Shown piece by piece: positions 19,414-27,612 of a stretch of DNA of 64,000 nucleotides (within the stretch, counting starts at the first letter, position 1; every line of letters starts with the position of its first letter). The stretch is from an uncultured Bacteroidia bacterium (GTDB lineage Bacteria; Bacteroidota; Bacteroidia; Bacteroidales; UBA932), in contig CACWLD010000004.1 in assembly GCA_902761655.1 (NCBI GenBank), positions 1-64,000 of the forward strand, read 5' to 3'. The position numbers were made by a program, and so were the translations under genes. The notes under the pieces are model-generated. The model did not search any database. It saw nothing but the letters and a program-made list of their open reading frames with translations, and was not told where the DNA came from.

Positions 19414-19476
19414 TATAAAGGTCTATCTATTACTATTAATTCTTTTTAGGCATATCGGTTCTGAAAGAATCAGAAA

Positions 19477-20259
19477 TTACTTGCCCTGGTATTTTGTAAG
19501 AACATCGATGAGGCTGATTGAAGCATCCTCCATATCAATGGTGATATTGTCAATCTTGCTAAGGATGTAGTTGTAGAACACCTGAAGAATCATAGCAACG
19601 ATCAAACCGCCCACGGTTGTGATAAGGGCCACCTTCATACCGCCGGCTACAACGTTAGGAGAAATATCTCCAGCTGCCTGGATGGCGTCGAAGGCCTGGA
19701 TCATACCGATAACGGTTCCAAGGAATCCCAGTGAAGGAGCGATTGCGATGAAGAGGGAAATCCAGGTAAGACCGTTCTCCATGTTGCTCATCTGAACTGA
19801 ACCATAGGAAACGACTGATTTCTCAACAACGTCAAGGCCCTGGTCGTAGCGGAGGAGTCCCTGATAGAAGATAGATGCGATAGGACCGCGGGTATTACGG
19901 CAAACGTCCTTTGCTGCCTCGATTCCACCCTCTTCGAGAGCTTTCTCAACCTTGGCTACAAGGCGCTTGGCATTTGTCTTGGAGAATGACAAATAAAGAA
20001 TCCTTTCAATTGCAAGTGCAAGACCGATGATCAAGCAGATGATGATAAGGGACATGAAGCCTGCACCACCCTCGATGAACTTGGTCTTGAGAGCCTGATG
20101 TAGAGGAACCTCAGACTTTACATTGAACGGATCAATCTCGCCGCTATCAACAGCTTCTGCTGCCTGAGGGGCAACGATCTGCTCTGTGTGAGCAGAGGCG
20201 ATGTTTGCAGAAACGAGCATGAGAGCTGCGGCTGCTAACAACATGAAAAACTTTTTCAT
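19477..20259 (-). CDS. exbB: ExbB/TolQ/MotA-family proton channel
   Basis: This 260-residue protein has an apparent signal peptide (ends near ASA, residue 23), which is common in Bacteroidota ExbB, and then three membrane segments. The MotA/TolQ/ExbB core includes GLTWISLFIAIAPSLGFLGT and GLIVAMILQVFYNYI. With ExbD it forms the proton-driven motor that powers TonB-dependent outer-membrane uptake. It is the first gene of the exb operon, preceded by about 120 nt of AT-rich sequence. Confidence 0.94.
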   Translation of the reverse strand: MKKFFMLLAAAALMLVSANIASAHTEQIVAPQAAEAVDSGEIDPFNVKSEVPLHQALKTKFIEGGAGFMSLIIICLIIGLALAIERILYLSFSKTNAKRLVAKVEKALEEGGIEAAKDVCRNTRGPIASIFYQGLLRYDQGLDVVEKSVVSYGSVQMSNMENGLTWISLFIAIAPSLGFLGTVIGMIQAFDAIQAAGDISPNVVAGGMKVALITTVGGLIVAMILQVFYNYILSKIDNITIDMEDASISLIDVLTKYQGK

Positions 20260-20323
20260 AATCGTCTTTTGTGAATTTTAATTAATAATATATTAAGTAG
20301 TTATAATATTCTGCGGTTATTTC

Positions 20324-20344
20324 TTTCCGGACAAGGTCTGGAAA
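20324..20344. other. Hairpin between ansA and exbB
   Basis: TTTCCGGAC and GTCTGGAAA pair over 9 bp with one G-T wobble and a 3-nt AAG loop. There is no T tract on either strand, so a role as ansA terminator or exb leader structure is only possible. The rest of the 20260-20382 gap is AT-rich with nothing else recognisable. Confidence 0.35.
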
Positions 20345-20382
20345 TCCGGTGCAATTTAGCAAAAAAAATTCATTTATCAATT

Positions 20383-21420
20383 TTATTTCGTTATTTCTCC
20401 TCTTAGATTTTCATCCAGGGAAGATTTGACCTGCGCGCTGTCCTGATACTTGCCCAGAAGGTAGAACAATTTGGCCAGAGCGCACTCCGTGGTTATGTCA
20501 TAGCCGGACACTACACCCGCCTGCTTCAGGGCCTTGCCGGTAGCGTAGAGGTCCATATCAACGCATCCTCCCATACACTGGGTCACGTTGAGGAGAACCT
20601 TTCCCATCCTGTCCGCCTTGCGTACGATATCCGTGAACCAGGCTTTGGAGATGGCGTTCCCGGAGCCGTAGGTCTCAATGACCGAGGCCCTTGTCTTGGG
20701 GCTGCACAGGAAATATTCCGCCAGGCTGGGGGTGATGCCGGGGTGGATTTTCAGGACCGAGACGGCGGTGTCCAGTTCCGTGCTTATGTGGAACCGAGAC
20801 CCCGGGGCGGGCCTGCGGATGATGGCGTCGTTGTAGACAATCTTGATGCCTGCCTCGGCCAGAGGGGGGCAGTTGGGGGAGCGGAATGCGGTGAAGCTGG
20901 ATGAATCTGCCTTTGTGGTGCGGTTGCCGCGGAGCAGCATCGAGCCAAAGAAAACGCACACCTCGGGGACGCGGGCATTGCCGTTCTCGTCCTTGGCGGA
21001 AGCGATCTCCACCGCTGACACCAGATTCTCCTTGCCGTCCGTGCGGAGGGTGCTTATGGGCAGCTGGCTTCCGGTGAAGACCACGCATTTGTCAAGGTCT
21101 TCCAGCATAAAACTGAGCGCGGATGCGGAGTATGCCATTGTGTCCGTGCCGTGCAGGATAACAAAGCCGTCGTAATTGTCGTGCTCTTTTTGGATGAGTC
21201 TGGCAAGGGCGGTCCAGAGGCCCGGTTCCACGTCGGAGGAGTCAATGAGAGGGGCAAAAGTGTAGGAATCTATCTTGAGGGCGAACTTGCCCAGTTCCGG
21301 GACTTCGGACAGGATCTGGTCGAAATCGAAAGGCCGCAGGGCCTTCTCCACGGGGTCTTCCTTCATCCCAATGGTGCCGCCTGTGTATATGAGCAGTATG
21401 GATGCCTTGGATTGGTTCAT
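20383..21420 (-). CDS. ansA: Type I L-asparaginase
   Basis: This 345-residue protein has the two asparaginase signatures: YTGGTIGM near the N-terminus (nucleophile Thr) and HGTDTMAYSASAL with the second catalytic Thr-Asp pair. No signal peptide is present, as expected for the cytosolic type I enzyme. It hydrolyses asparagine to aspartate and ammonia. Its ATG overlaps the tatD stop by 4 nt, which indicates coupled translation. Confidence 0.95.
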   Translation of the reverse strand: MNQSKASILLIYTGGTIGMKEDPVEKALRPFDFDQILSEVPELGKFALKIDSYTFAPLIDSSDVEPGLWTALARLIQKEHDNYDGFVILHGTDTMAYSASALSFMLEDLDKCVVFTGSQLPISTLRTDGKENLVSAVEIASAKDENGNARVPEVCVFFGSMLLRGNRTTKADSSSFTAFRSPNCPPLAEAGIKIVYNDAIIRRPAPGSRFHISTELDTAVSVLKIHPGITPSLAEYFLCSPKTRASVIETYGSGNAISKAWFTDIVRKADRMGKVLLNVTQCMGGCVDMDLYATGKALKQAGVVSGYDITTECALAKLFYLLGKYQDSAQVKSSLDENLRGEITK

Positions 21421-22184
21421 AGGTTGAACAGTTTTATTGCGTTGGCGGTTGTGGTGTCAACCACTTCTTCTATGCTTACGCCCTTGATACCGGCAATCTT
21501 TGCAGCCACAAGGGGCAGGTTGGAACTGTCGTTGCGGGTCCCGCGAAGGGGAGTGGGGGCCATATACGGGGAGTCCGTCTCCAGAACGATCCTTTCCAGG
21601 GGGATGTCCTCCAGCGTTTTAGCAAGGGAGGCGTTCTTGAAAGTCACCACGCCGCCAATTCCCACGTACCATTCGCCATAGTTCTGAAGGCGCCGGAAGG
21701 TTTCCACGCTTCCGCTGAAAGCGTGCATATTGCCCTTTGCGGGCAGTGCGGAGCAGCTGTCAAGCACCTGGAAAAAGTCCTCCGTGGCCTCCCTGAGGTG
21801 GATATTCACGGGAAGGCCCAGTCCGGCGGCCCATTCCAGCTGCCAGTGCAGAGCCTCTTTCTGCTCTTCCTTGAATTCCTTGCCGTAATGGTAGTCCAGG
21901 CCTATTTCCCCAATGGCCACAACCTTTTCCGATGCGTATTCCAGCATCAGGTCTATCTCCCTGCGCCAGTCCTTGTCCACGGATCCCGGGTATAGGCCAA
22001 GCATCGGGCGCAGCACATCCGGCCAGCGCCTGCACAGGGCGAACATTGCCTCACGCTCGCGCGAGTCAACGTCGGGCTGGAGCATAATCTTCACGCCCGC
22101 ATCCAGGCATCGCCTGATCACGGCGTCCTCTTCCCCTGCGAATGCGCTGTCTGAATTGTGCGTATGCGTATCTATGTAATACAT
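21417..22184 (-). CDS. tatD: TatD-family metal-dependent hydrolase
   Basis: This 255-residue TIM-barrel hydrolase opens with MYYIDTHTHNS, which carries the HxH metal ligands. It also has AIGEIGLDYHYG (metal Glu), VNIHLREA and LETDSPYMAP with the conserved Asp. TatD proteins are 3'-5' DNases. A longer reading frame extends upstream, but the HxH start defines ATG 22184. A TAACTTTG box lies 6 nt before this ATG, so the mRNA would be nearly leaderless. Confidence 0.94.
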   Translation of the reverse strand: MYYIDTHTHNSDSAFAGEEDAVIRRCLDAGVKIMLQPDVDSREREAMFALCRRWPDVLRPMLGLYPGSVDKDWRREIDLMLEYASEKVVAIGEIGLDYHYGKEFKEEQKEALHWQLEWAAGLGLPVNIHLREATEDFFQVLDSCSALPAKGNMHAFSGSVETFRRLQNYGEWYVGIGGVVTFKNASLAKTLEDIPLERIVLETDSPYMAPTPLRGTRNDSSNLPLVAAKIAGIKGVSIEEVVDTTTANAIKLFNL

Positions 22185-22190
22185 ATCATA

Positions 22191-22198
22191 CAAAGTTA
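22191..22198 (-). promoter_or_regulatory. -7 promoter box directly before tatD
   Basis: On the minus strand TAACTTTG is followed by 6 nt and the tatD ATG. It overlaps the 3' end of dprA (stop at 22196), so tatD-ansA can be transcribed separately from dprA. Confidence 0.5.
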
Positions 22199-23362
22199 AG
22201 CATTTTTGAAGACGATTGAACAGCGCCCCAGGAGGTCCGTGTAGATTATTCCCTCGCTTTCCAGCATTCCGGTGTACAACAGGGCTTCCTTGTATTCCAT
22301 CTTGCACAATAGTGCGATGTCCTCTATCTCAATTCCGCGCTTCGCCTTTATGAGGGCGGCCACCTGCTGCAGGCGGGCCAGCTCCTCCGGGCCGGCCTGG
22401 GCGGCGAACAGGCGGTTGATCTCTTCAGAGAGCAACGCCTTGCTGCGCCGCGACAGGATGCCCAGGCCCAGGGCCGACACAAAGCCCGCCAGGTCCGTCA
22501 GCGGCTCGGCTATCTTGCCCCTGATAATCCTGTTGCAGCCCTCGGAGCGGACGTCGTCGGCCCTGCCGGGCAGGGCGAAAACCTCCCTGTCGTACTCAAA
22601 AGCCAGTTCGGCGGTTATTATGCCGCCTCCCTTCATCTTGGACTCCACCAGCACCGTGGCCAGCGAGAGCCCCGCGATTATCCTGTTGCGCCGCAGGAAA
22701 TTGATGGCCTGGGGACGTGTCCCGGGCGGATAGTCGGTGATCAGGGCGCAGCCCTCGGTGGAAGCGATCCTTGCCGCGATCGCGCGGTGCGCCGATGGGT
22801 ATACCTCTTCAATGCCGGTGGCCATCACTCCAATGGTCGGGAGGCCGTACTCCAGGGCGGCGGCGTGGGCGCAAATGTCCACGCCCATCGCCAGCCCGCT
22901 CACTATCACCGGCCTCCTGACGGCGTCGGCCAGGGCTCCGGTGATCCGGGCGGTCCATTCCCGCCCGTATGCGGACACGTCCCTCGTGCCCACGATGCTC
23001 ACCGCCGCCGCGGTGTTGAAAACCCGCTCCGGCGGCGTGGCGCCGCGCAGGTACAGCCCCATAGGGGCGTCCGGGCACTCGCGCAGCGCCCGCGGGTAGC
23101 ACGGGTCGTTGAGCACAATCAGGGCGTATCCCCGTTCCTCCAGCCACTGCAGTTCCTTGCGGCTGATTTCCAGCTCATCGTCATTGATCTTGTCCGGGTA
23201 TTCAGTAAAAGGGCCGAACAGGTCCTTCAGTTCCCGCCCGCTCAGGCGGAAGGCCGCCATAGCTCCGCCCAGGCCTTCCACCAGGCAGCGCGCCAGCGCG
23301 GGCTTGAATCCGAAAATGCGGTTGAGGGTGCAGAAGGCCACCCTCTCTTCATAAGTTTCCAT
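22196..23362 (-). CDS. dprA: DNA-processing protein DprA
   Basis: This 388-residue protein has the DprA Rossmann fold with VSIVGTRDVSAYG, VIVSGLAMGVDICAH and VMATGIEEVYPSAH, followed by a C-terminal winged-helix domain. DprA loads RecA on incoming single-stranded DNA during natural transformation. Its presence suggests DNA uptake capacity, but no com genes are in the window. A degenerate box (TAAACTTG) lies 5 nt before the ATG. Confidence 0.95.
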   Translation of the reverse strand: METYEERVAFCTLNRIFGFKPALARCLVEGLGGAMAAFRLSGRELKDLFGPFTEYPDKINDDELEISRKELQWLEERGYALIVLNDPCYPRALRECPDAPMGLYLRGATPPERVFNTAAAVSIVGTRDVSAYGREWTARITGALADAVRRPVIVSGLAMGVDICAHAAALEYGLPTIGVMATGIEEVYPSAHRAIAARIASTEGCALITDYPPGTRPQAINFLRRNRIIAGLSLATVLVESKMKGGGIITAELAFEYDREVFALPGRADDVRSEGCNRIIRGKIAEPLTDLAGFVSALGLGILSRRSKALLSEEINRLFAAQAGPEELARLQQVAALIKAKRGIEIEDIALLCKMEYKEALLYTGMLESEGIIYTDLLGRCSIVFKNA

Positions 23363-23392
23363 AGTTTCAAGTTTAGGCCCCCAAAATAAACA

Positions 23393-23429
23393 AAACTATC
23401 CGTGTACCAAGTTTTTACACGGATAGTTT
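23393..23429 (-). terminator. Intrinsic terminator after queA
   Basis: AAACTATCCGTGTA (23393-23406) pairs perfectly with the reverse complement at 23416-23429 around a 9-nt loop. On the minus strand the stem ends in TTTTGTTTATTTT. Confidence 0.85.
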
Positions 23430-23454
23430 GTATAATTATTCCAGTTGCTGTGGC

Positions 23455-24504
23455 CTAGATGATCAGGAGCGCGTCTCCGTAAGGGCCAAAGCGGTAGTCA
23501 CCTTCCAGGGCAACCTTATAAGCCTTCATCACGTTCTCGAATCCGCCAAATGCGGCCACTGACATAAGCATAGTGGACTCCGGCATATGGAAATTGGATA
23601 CTATCGCATCCGGAATGGAGAAATCGTAAGGAGGGAAGATGAACTTGTTTGTCCACATATCGTTGGCCTTGACTTCCTTGTCGGTTGTCACATAGGACTC
23701 CAGGGCCCTGATGGTGGTCACGCCAACGGCCAGGATCTTGTGTCCGGCCCTCTTGGTGGAGTTGATTATCTGGGCGGCCTCCTCGGTTATGATCATCCTT
23801 TCCGCATCCATACGGTGCTTTGAAAGGTCCTCCACATCTACCTTGCGGAACTGGCCTATTCCCATATGGACTGTGATGAACGCCTTGTTTATGTCCTTGA
23901 GAATCATCCTGTTGAACAGTTCGCGGCTGAAATGCGCGCCTGCGGCGGGCATACTTACCGCTCCCTCGTTCTTCGCAAAGATGGTCTGGAAGTTCTCCTT
24001 GTCCGCCTCTGTAACCTTGTCCTTCACGAACAGGGGCACCGGCGTCTCGCCAAGGCTGAACAGGGCCTTCTTGAACTCATCGTAAGGACCGTCGTAAAGG
24101 AAACGGAGGGTCCTTCCGCGGGAGGTGGTGTTGTCTATGACTTCCGCCACCATACTGTCGTCATCTCCAAAATAGAGCTTGTTGCCAATGCGGATCTTGC
24201 GGGCGGGATCAACTATCACGTCCCAGAGCCTCTGCTCCTTGTTCAGCTCCCTGAGCATAAACACCATAATGTCCGCTCCGGTTTTCTCCTTTTTGCCGTA
24301 CAGGCGTGCGGGGAAAACCTTGGTGTCATTGAACACAAAGGTGTCTCCTTTGCCAAAATAATCTATGATATCCTTGAAGATGCGGTGCTCTATCTCTCCG
24401 GTTTTCCTGTTGAGCACCATAAGTTTGCATTCGTCACGCCATCTGGTTGGCTCTGTTGCGATGCGGTCCTTGGGAAGGCTGAATTGGAATTGTGAAAGTT
24501 TCAT
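23455..24504 (-). CDS. queA: S-adenosylmethionine:tRNA ribosyltransferase-isomerase QueA
   Basis: This 349-residue enzyme has the QueA signatures FNDTKVFPARLYG near the N-terminus and VTTIRALES and NFHMPESTMLMSVAAF in the second half. It transfers the ribosyl group of SAM to preQ1 in tRNA, the step before queuosine. No preQ1 riboswitch is recognisable upstream. It lies 57 nt downstream of the Nudix gene and is closed by a strong terminator. Confidence 0.96.
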   Translation of the reverse strand: MKLSQFQFSLPKDRIATEPTRWRDECKLMVLNRKTGEIEHRIFKDIIDYFGKGDTFVFNDTKVFPARLYGKKEKTGADIMVFMLRELNKEQRLWDVIVDPARKIRIGNKLYFGDDDSMVAEVIDNTTSRGRTLRFLYDGPYDEFKKALFSLGETPVPLFVKDKVTEADKENFQTIFAKNEGAVSMPAAGAHFSRELFNRMILKDINKAFITVHMGIGQFRKVDVEDLSKHRMDAERMIITEEAAQIINSTKRAGHKILAVGVTTIRALESYVTTDKEVKANDMWTNKFIFPPYDFSIPDAIVSNFHMPESTMLMSVAAFGGFENVMKAYKVALEGDYRFGPYGDALLII

Positions 24505-24561
24505 TGCTTTTAGTGTGCAGTAAAATATATACGGATATGAAACTCAAAAAGTTTCACCTTC

Positions 24562-25020
24562 CTAAAGCACTTTTGCAAAAACCTCCAGGATGGACGGGAA
24601 AGTGTCCTTGAGGGCCTCTTCCAGCCGGGCCCGGTCCATCCATACAGCTTCGGTGATGTTCTCTTCCGTCTGGGGGACGAGTGCCGTATCTTGCGTGCAG
24701 GCCATATTGTACCAGAAGGTGTGCTTGAGAACCCAAACGCCGTCGCGCCTGTAGCAGTGGCGGGTTTCGCAGATGAAGTCTTCCAGCTGAAGGTTGTCCA
24801 GGCCTGTCTCCTCGAACACTTCCCTGAGGGCGGTCCGTGAAATCTCCTCACCTTTTTCCTGATGGCCCTTTGGCAGGTCCCAGATATCGTTGCGCCTGAT
24901 CATAAGGTATTGGCCTTTGGCATTGTGCACGAGCCCTCCGGCTGCGTTCACGTCCTTGACTTCGCTTCCCAGTTCTTCCTTTGACAGAATGACCTTGCTG
25001 CCTACGTATATATTACCCAT
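24562..25020 (-). CDS. Nudix hydrolase
   Basis: This 152-residue protein carries a complete Nudix box, GHQEKGEEISRTALREVFEETGL in pattern, spanning about residues 51-73 with the REVFEE metal-binding core. ATG 25020 is chosen because an upstream extension runs through the divergent promoter region. Substrate (a nucleoside diphosphate derivative) cannot be told from sequence. It is divergent from the SRPBCC gene. Confidence 0.9.
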   Translation of the reverse strand: MGNIYVGSKVILSKEELGSEVKDVNAAGGLVHNAKGQYLMIRRNDIWDLPKGHQEKGEEISRTALREVFEETGLDNLQLEDFICETRHCYRRDGVWVLKHTFWYNMACTQDTALVPQTEENITEAVWMDRARLEEALKDTFPSILEVFAKVL

Positions 25021-25034
25021 TGTAGAAAAAATGC

Positions 25035-25042
25035 TACCTTTG
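25035..25042 (+). promoter_or_regulatory. -7 promoter box for SRPBCC-RsmF-TPR unit
   Basis: TACCTTTG matches TAnnTTTG and lies 26 nt before the ATG at 25069. No clear TTTG is present at the usual -33 distance. Confidence 0.45.
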
Positions 25043-25068
25043 TTTTTTGAGTGCACAAAAATAGAAAA

Positions 25069-25524
25069 ATGTTGGCAGAATACAAGAGCAAACACGGAAC
25101 GGTGTCGCGACCGCCTTACGAACTGTATATGGCTTTCGCCGATATGCGAAATTTCACGCAGATGCTTCCTCCTGAAAAGAGGGAGTCCGTTACCGCCGCA
25201 TACGATACCCTGAAGGCTACGGTCCAGGGTTTCAACATAGGCGTTAAGGTGGTCTACAGGGCCCCTTATTATCTAATCCAGCTGGAAGACGACAACGCTC
25301 CCTTCCACTTTGGCGTAAGCCTCCATTTTGACGAAGCGCCAGAAGGCAGGACTGACTTCTGGATCGAAGCCAGCGCTGACCTGAATTTTATGATGAAGGC
25401 AATGCTTGGCGGAAAGATCAAGGAAGGCCTTGACAAGATAGTGGACGGCTTGGTGGCCGTTTCCGAAGGCCGCGCCCCGGAAGGAGTGGACCCCTCAATG
25501 TTCAAAGGCAACTTCAATTTCTGA
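25069..25524 (+). CDS. SRPBCC-fold protein of unknown ligand
   Basis: This 151-residue protein opens with YKSKHGTVSRPPYELYMAF, resembling the START/SRPBCC (polyketide cyclase-like) pattern. It has alternating strands and a long C-terminal helix (about 105-135). No ligand is readable. The start at 25069 drops six upstream residues that lie within the leader. It is 1 nt from the rRNA methyltransferase gene. Confidence 0.75.
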   Translation: MLAEYKSKHGTVSRPPYELYMAFADMRNFTQMLPPEKRESVTAAYDTLKATVQGFNIGVKVVYRAPYYLIQLEDDNAPFHFGVSLHFDEAPEGRTDFWIEASADLNFMMKAMLGGKIKEGLDKIVDGLVAVSEGRAPEGVDPSMFKGNFNF

Positions 25525-25525
25525 T

Positions 25526-26686
25526 ATGGACGGACACGCACTTGCCCTGTCCTGTATGGGGGCGCCGGCATCGGTGTCCGTCAGGATCAATCCATTCAAG
25601 GCCATAGACCCCCCGCAGGGGGCCTCCCGCGTTGAATGGAGTCCCTACGGGTATGTGCTTGAATCCCGCCCACAGTTCACCCTGGACCCGCTTTTCCACG
25701 CGGGATGCTATTACGTCCAGGATTCCTCCGCAATGTTCGTGGGAGAACTTTTCCGCAGGCTGGCGCCTTCAGGCAAGGGCCTGCGCGTGCTTGACCTGTG
25801 CGCCGCGCCAGGAGGCAAGACCACGGATCTTGCCGCATCCCTGCGCCTGCGCTGCGGGGACGGCTTCCTGCTGGTGGCAAACGAAGTGATGCGCCAGCGT
25901 GCCTCCGTCCTCTGCGACAACGTCACCCTCTGGGGAGACCCCAACGTGGTGGTGACCAGCGTGGATCCTGCCGCATTCGCTTCGCTGGGAAGTTTCTTTG
26001 ACGTGATAGTTGCCGATGTGCCCTGCTCAGGCGAGGGAATGTTCCGCAAGGACCCCCGCGCCGTGGAGGAATGGAGCCCGGACGTGGTAAGACTCTGCGC
26101 TTCCCGCCAGAAGAGGATACTGGCCGATGTGTGGCCCGCCCTCAGGCAGGGAGGCCTGCTCATATACTCCACCTGCACTTTCGAGGAGGCGGAGAACGAC
26201 TGCAACCTTGAATGGGCCGCCCAGGAGCTCGGAGGCAGGATAATCCCTCCTTTCGAGGCCCCTTCCGGCGTACGGACCACGCGCTGCGGCCACCTGCTTG
26301 TGCCGGGCGAAGTGCCCGGCGAGGGCCAGTGGGCCGGCGCCCTGGTCAAGGAAAGCGAAGGGGGAGACTCCCGCGGAAGCCTTTCCGCGCTCAGGCCCCT
26401 CAAGGAAGGAGTCCGCAAAGGCGTTCAGAAAGGCAAGGACTTTGTACCAGACTGCGATTATGCGCTAAGCCTGTCCTTTGACCGGAGCGCATACCCCCTT
26501 GTGGAACTTGACCGCGAAACCGCGCTCGCGTTCCTGCACAGGGACAGCTTCAGGCTCCCTGACGCACCGCAAGGCTACCTTGCGGTATGCTACCAGGGCC
26601 ATCCGCTTGGCTTTGTGAAAAACCTTGGAAACCGCTGCAACAACCTGCTCCCGCAGGCACGCCGCATAAGAATGAATATTTATTGA
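25526..26686 (+). CDS. RsmF-like rRNA cytosine-C5 methyltransferase
   Basis: This 386-residue NOL1/NOP2/Sun-family enzyme has the SAM-binding motif VLDLCAAPGGKTTDLA, the motif IV Cys in VADVPCSGEGMFRKDPRA and the catalytic motif VI Cys in IYSTCTFEEAEND. The last 100 residues form the PUA-like tail seen in RsmF, ending LPQARRIRMNIY. It methylates cytosine in 16S rRNA. It is sandwiched between the SRPBCC and TPR genes with gaps of 1-2 nt. Confidence 0.92.
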   Translation: MDGHALALSCMGAPASVSVRINPFKAIDPPQGASRVEWSPYGYVLESRPQFTLDPLFHAGCYYVQDSSAMFVGELFRRLAPSGKGLRVLDLCAAPGGKTTDLAASLRLRCGDGFLLVANEVMRQRASVLCDNVTLWGDPNVVVTSVDPAAFASLGSFFDVIVADVPCSGEGMFRKDPRAVEEWSPDVVRLCASRQKRILADVWPALRQGGLLIYSTCTFEEAENDCNLEWAAQELGGRIIPPFEAPSGVRTTRCGHLLVPGEVPGEGQWAGALVKESEGGDSRGSLSALRPLKEGVRKGVQKGKDFVPDCDYALSLSFDRSAYPLVELDRETALAFLHRDSFRLPDAPQGYLAVCYQGHPLGFVKNLGNRCNNLLPQARRIRMNIY

Positions 26687-26688
26687 TT

Positions 26689-27609
26689 ATGAGAAAGATA
26701 TATCTGCTTATACTCTCCCTGGCCCTTTGCGCGGGGGCTTTCGCCCAGCAGCGCACGGCGGAGGAATTCCTCCAGAGATACAACACCGTATCAAGCCGCC
26801 TTGGCGCAGACGGAGTTGGAATTGAAACCTTGATTACAGAGTGGGAAGCCGCATACCCGGAAGACATCAATATGCTCCAGGCCAAGTGGGCGTATTACTA
26901 TACCAAGGCTGCAACCACCAACATAGTCCCTATGGACCAGGAAAAGTATCTTGGAGAGCCTCCTGTACTGTCCCTCAAGGATTCACTTGACAGGGATGTC
27001 AATTATTTCCAGAAAATTGTCTTTGACGACGATATGTTCGGTATAGCCACCCAGGCAATGGACCAGGCCATAAAGCTCGATCCCCTCAACCTGGAGCTGC
27101 GCCTAGCAAAGCTCACTGCGCTCCTCACCTATGAGGGAGACAGCCCTGACCTCACCTCCCAGGGCCTCAAGAGCCTCATAGACTATCATTATCATTCACA
27201 CCCCGCCTGGGTATTCTCCGGCGATCCCGTAACCCAGGAAGAATTTGAAGAGTCGGTGCAGCAATACTGCTATGACTTTTACAAGATTGGCACCCCTACT
27301 GCCTTCGAAGCCTTCAGGGAGGCCGCCCAGAAGATGATTGACTACAAGAGCAAGAACGTTGTCTTCCAGAACGACGTAGCCACCTACTACCAGACATACA
27401 AGGACAACCCCAAGGAAGCCCTCAAGCGTTACGCAAAGGTCCTCAAGGCCGTTCCTGACGACTATACAGCCATCAAGAACAGCGTGCTCATAGCCCGCAA
27501 GACAAATGACAAGAAGAACGAGAAAAAGTATCTCGCCCTTCTTGCCAAATATGCTCCCACGGAGAACGAACGCCTGTCCGCGCAAGCCCGCCTCTCAGTC
27601 CTGAAGTAA
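26689..27609 (+). CDS. Secreted TPR-type helical repeat protein
   Basis: This 306-residue protein begins with a clear signal peptide (MRKIYLLILSLALCAGAFAQ). The remainder is helical with TPR-like units, clearest at AMDQAIKLDPLNLELRLAKL and at AKVLKAVPDDYTAIKNSVLIA. No catalytic motif is seen. It is probably a periplasmic scaffold protein. The start at 26689 is preferred over upstream candidates because it gives the signal peptide and follows the methyltransferase stop by 2 nt. It converges on the LRR gene with a 3-nt gap. Confidence 0.85.
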   Translation: MRKIYLLILSLALCAGAFAQQRTAEEFLQRYNTVSSRLGADGVGIETLITEWEAAYPEDINMLQAKWAYYYTKAATTNIVPMDQEKYLGEPPVLSLKDSLDRDVNYFQKIVFDDDMFGIATQAMDQAIKLDPLNLELRLAKLTALLTYEGDSPDLTSQGLKSLIDYHYHSHPAWVFSGDPVTQEEFEESVQQYCYDFYKIGTPTAFEAFREAAQKMIDYKSKNVVFQNDVATYYQTYKDNPKEALKRYAKVLKAVPDDYTAIKNSVLIARKTNDKKNEKKYLALLAKYAPTENERLSAQARLSVLK

Positions 27610-27612
27610 ATA

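Noticed and set aside
24505..24561. preQ1 riboswitch before queA
   Set aside because: The 57-nt gap has no recognisable preQ1 aptamer pattern.
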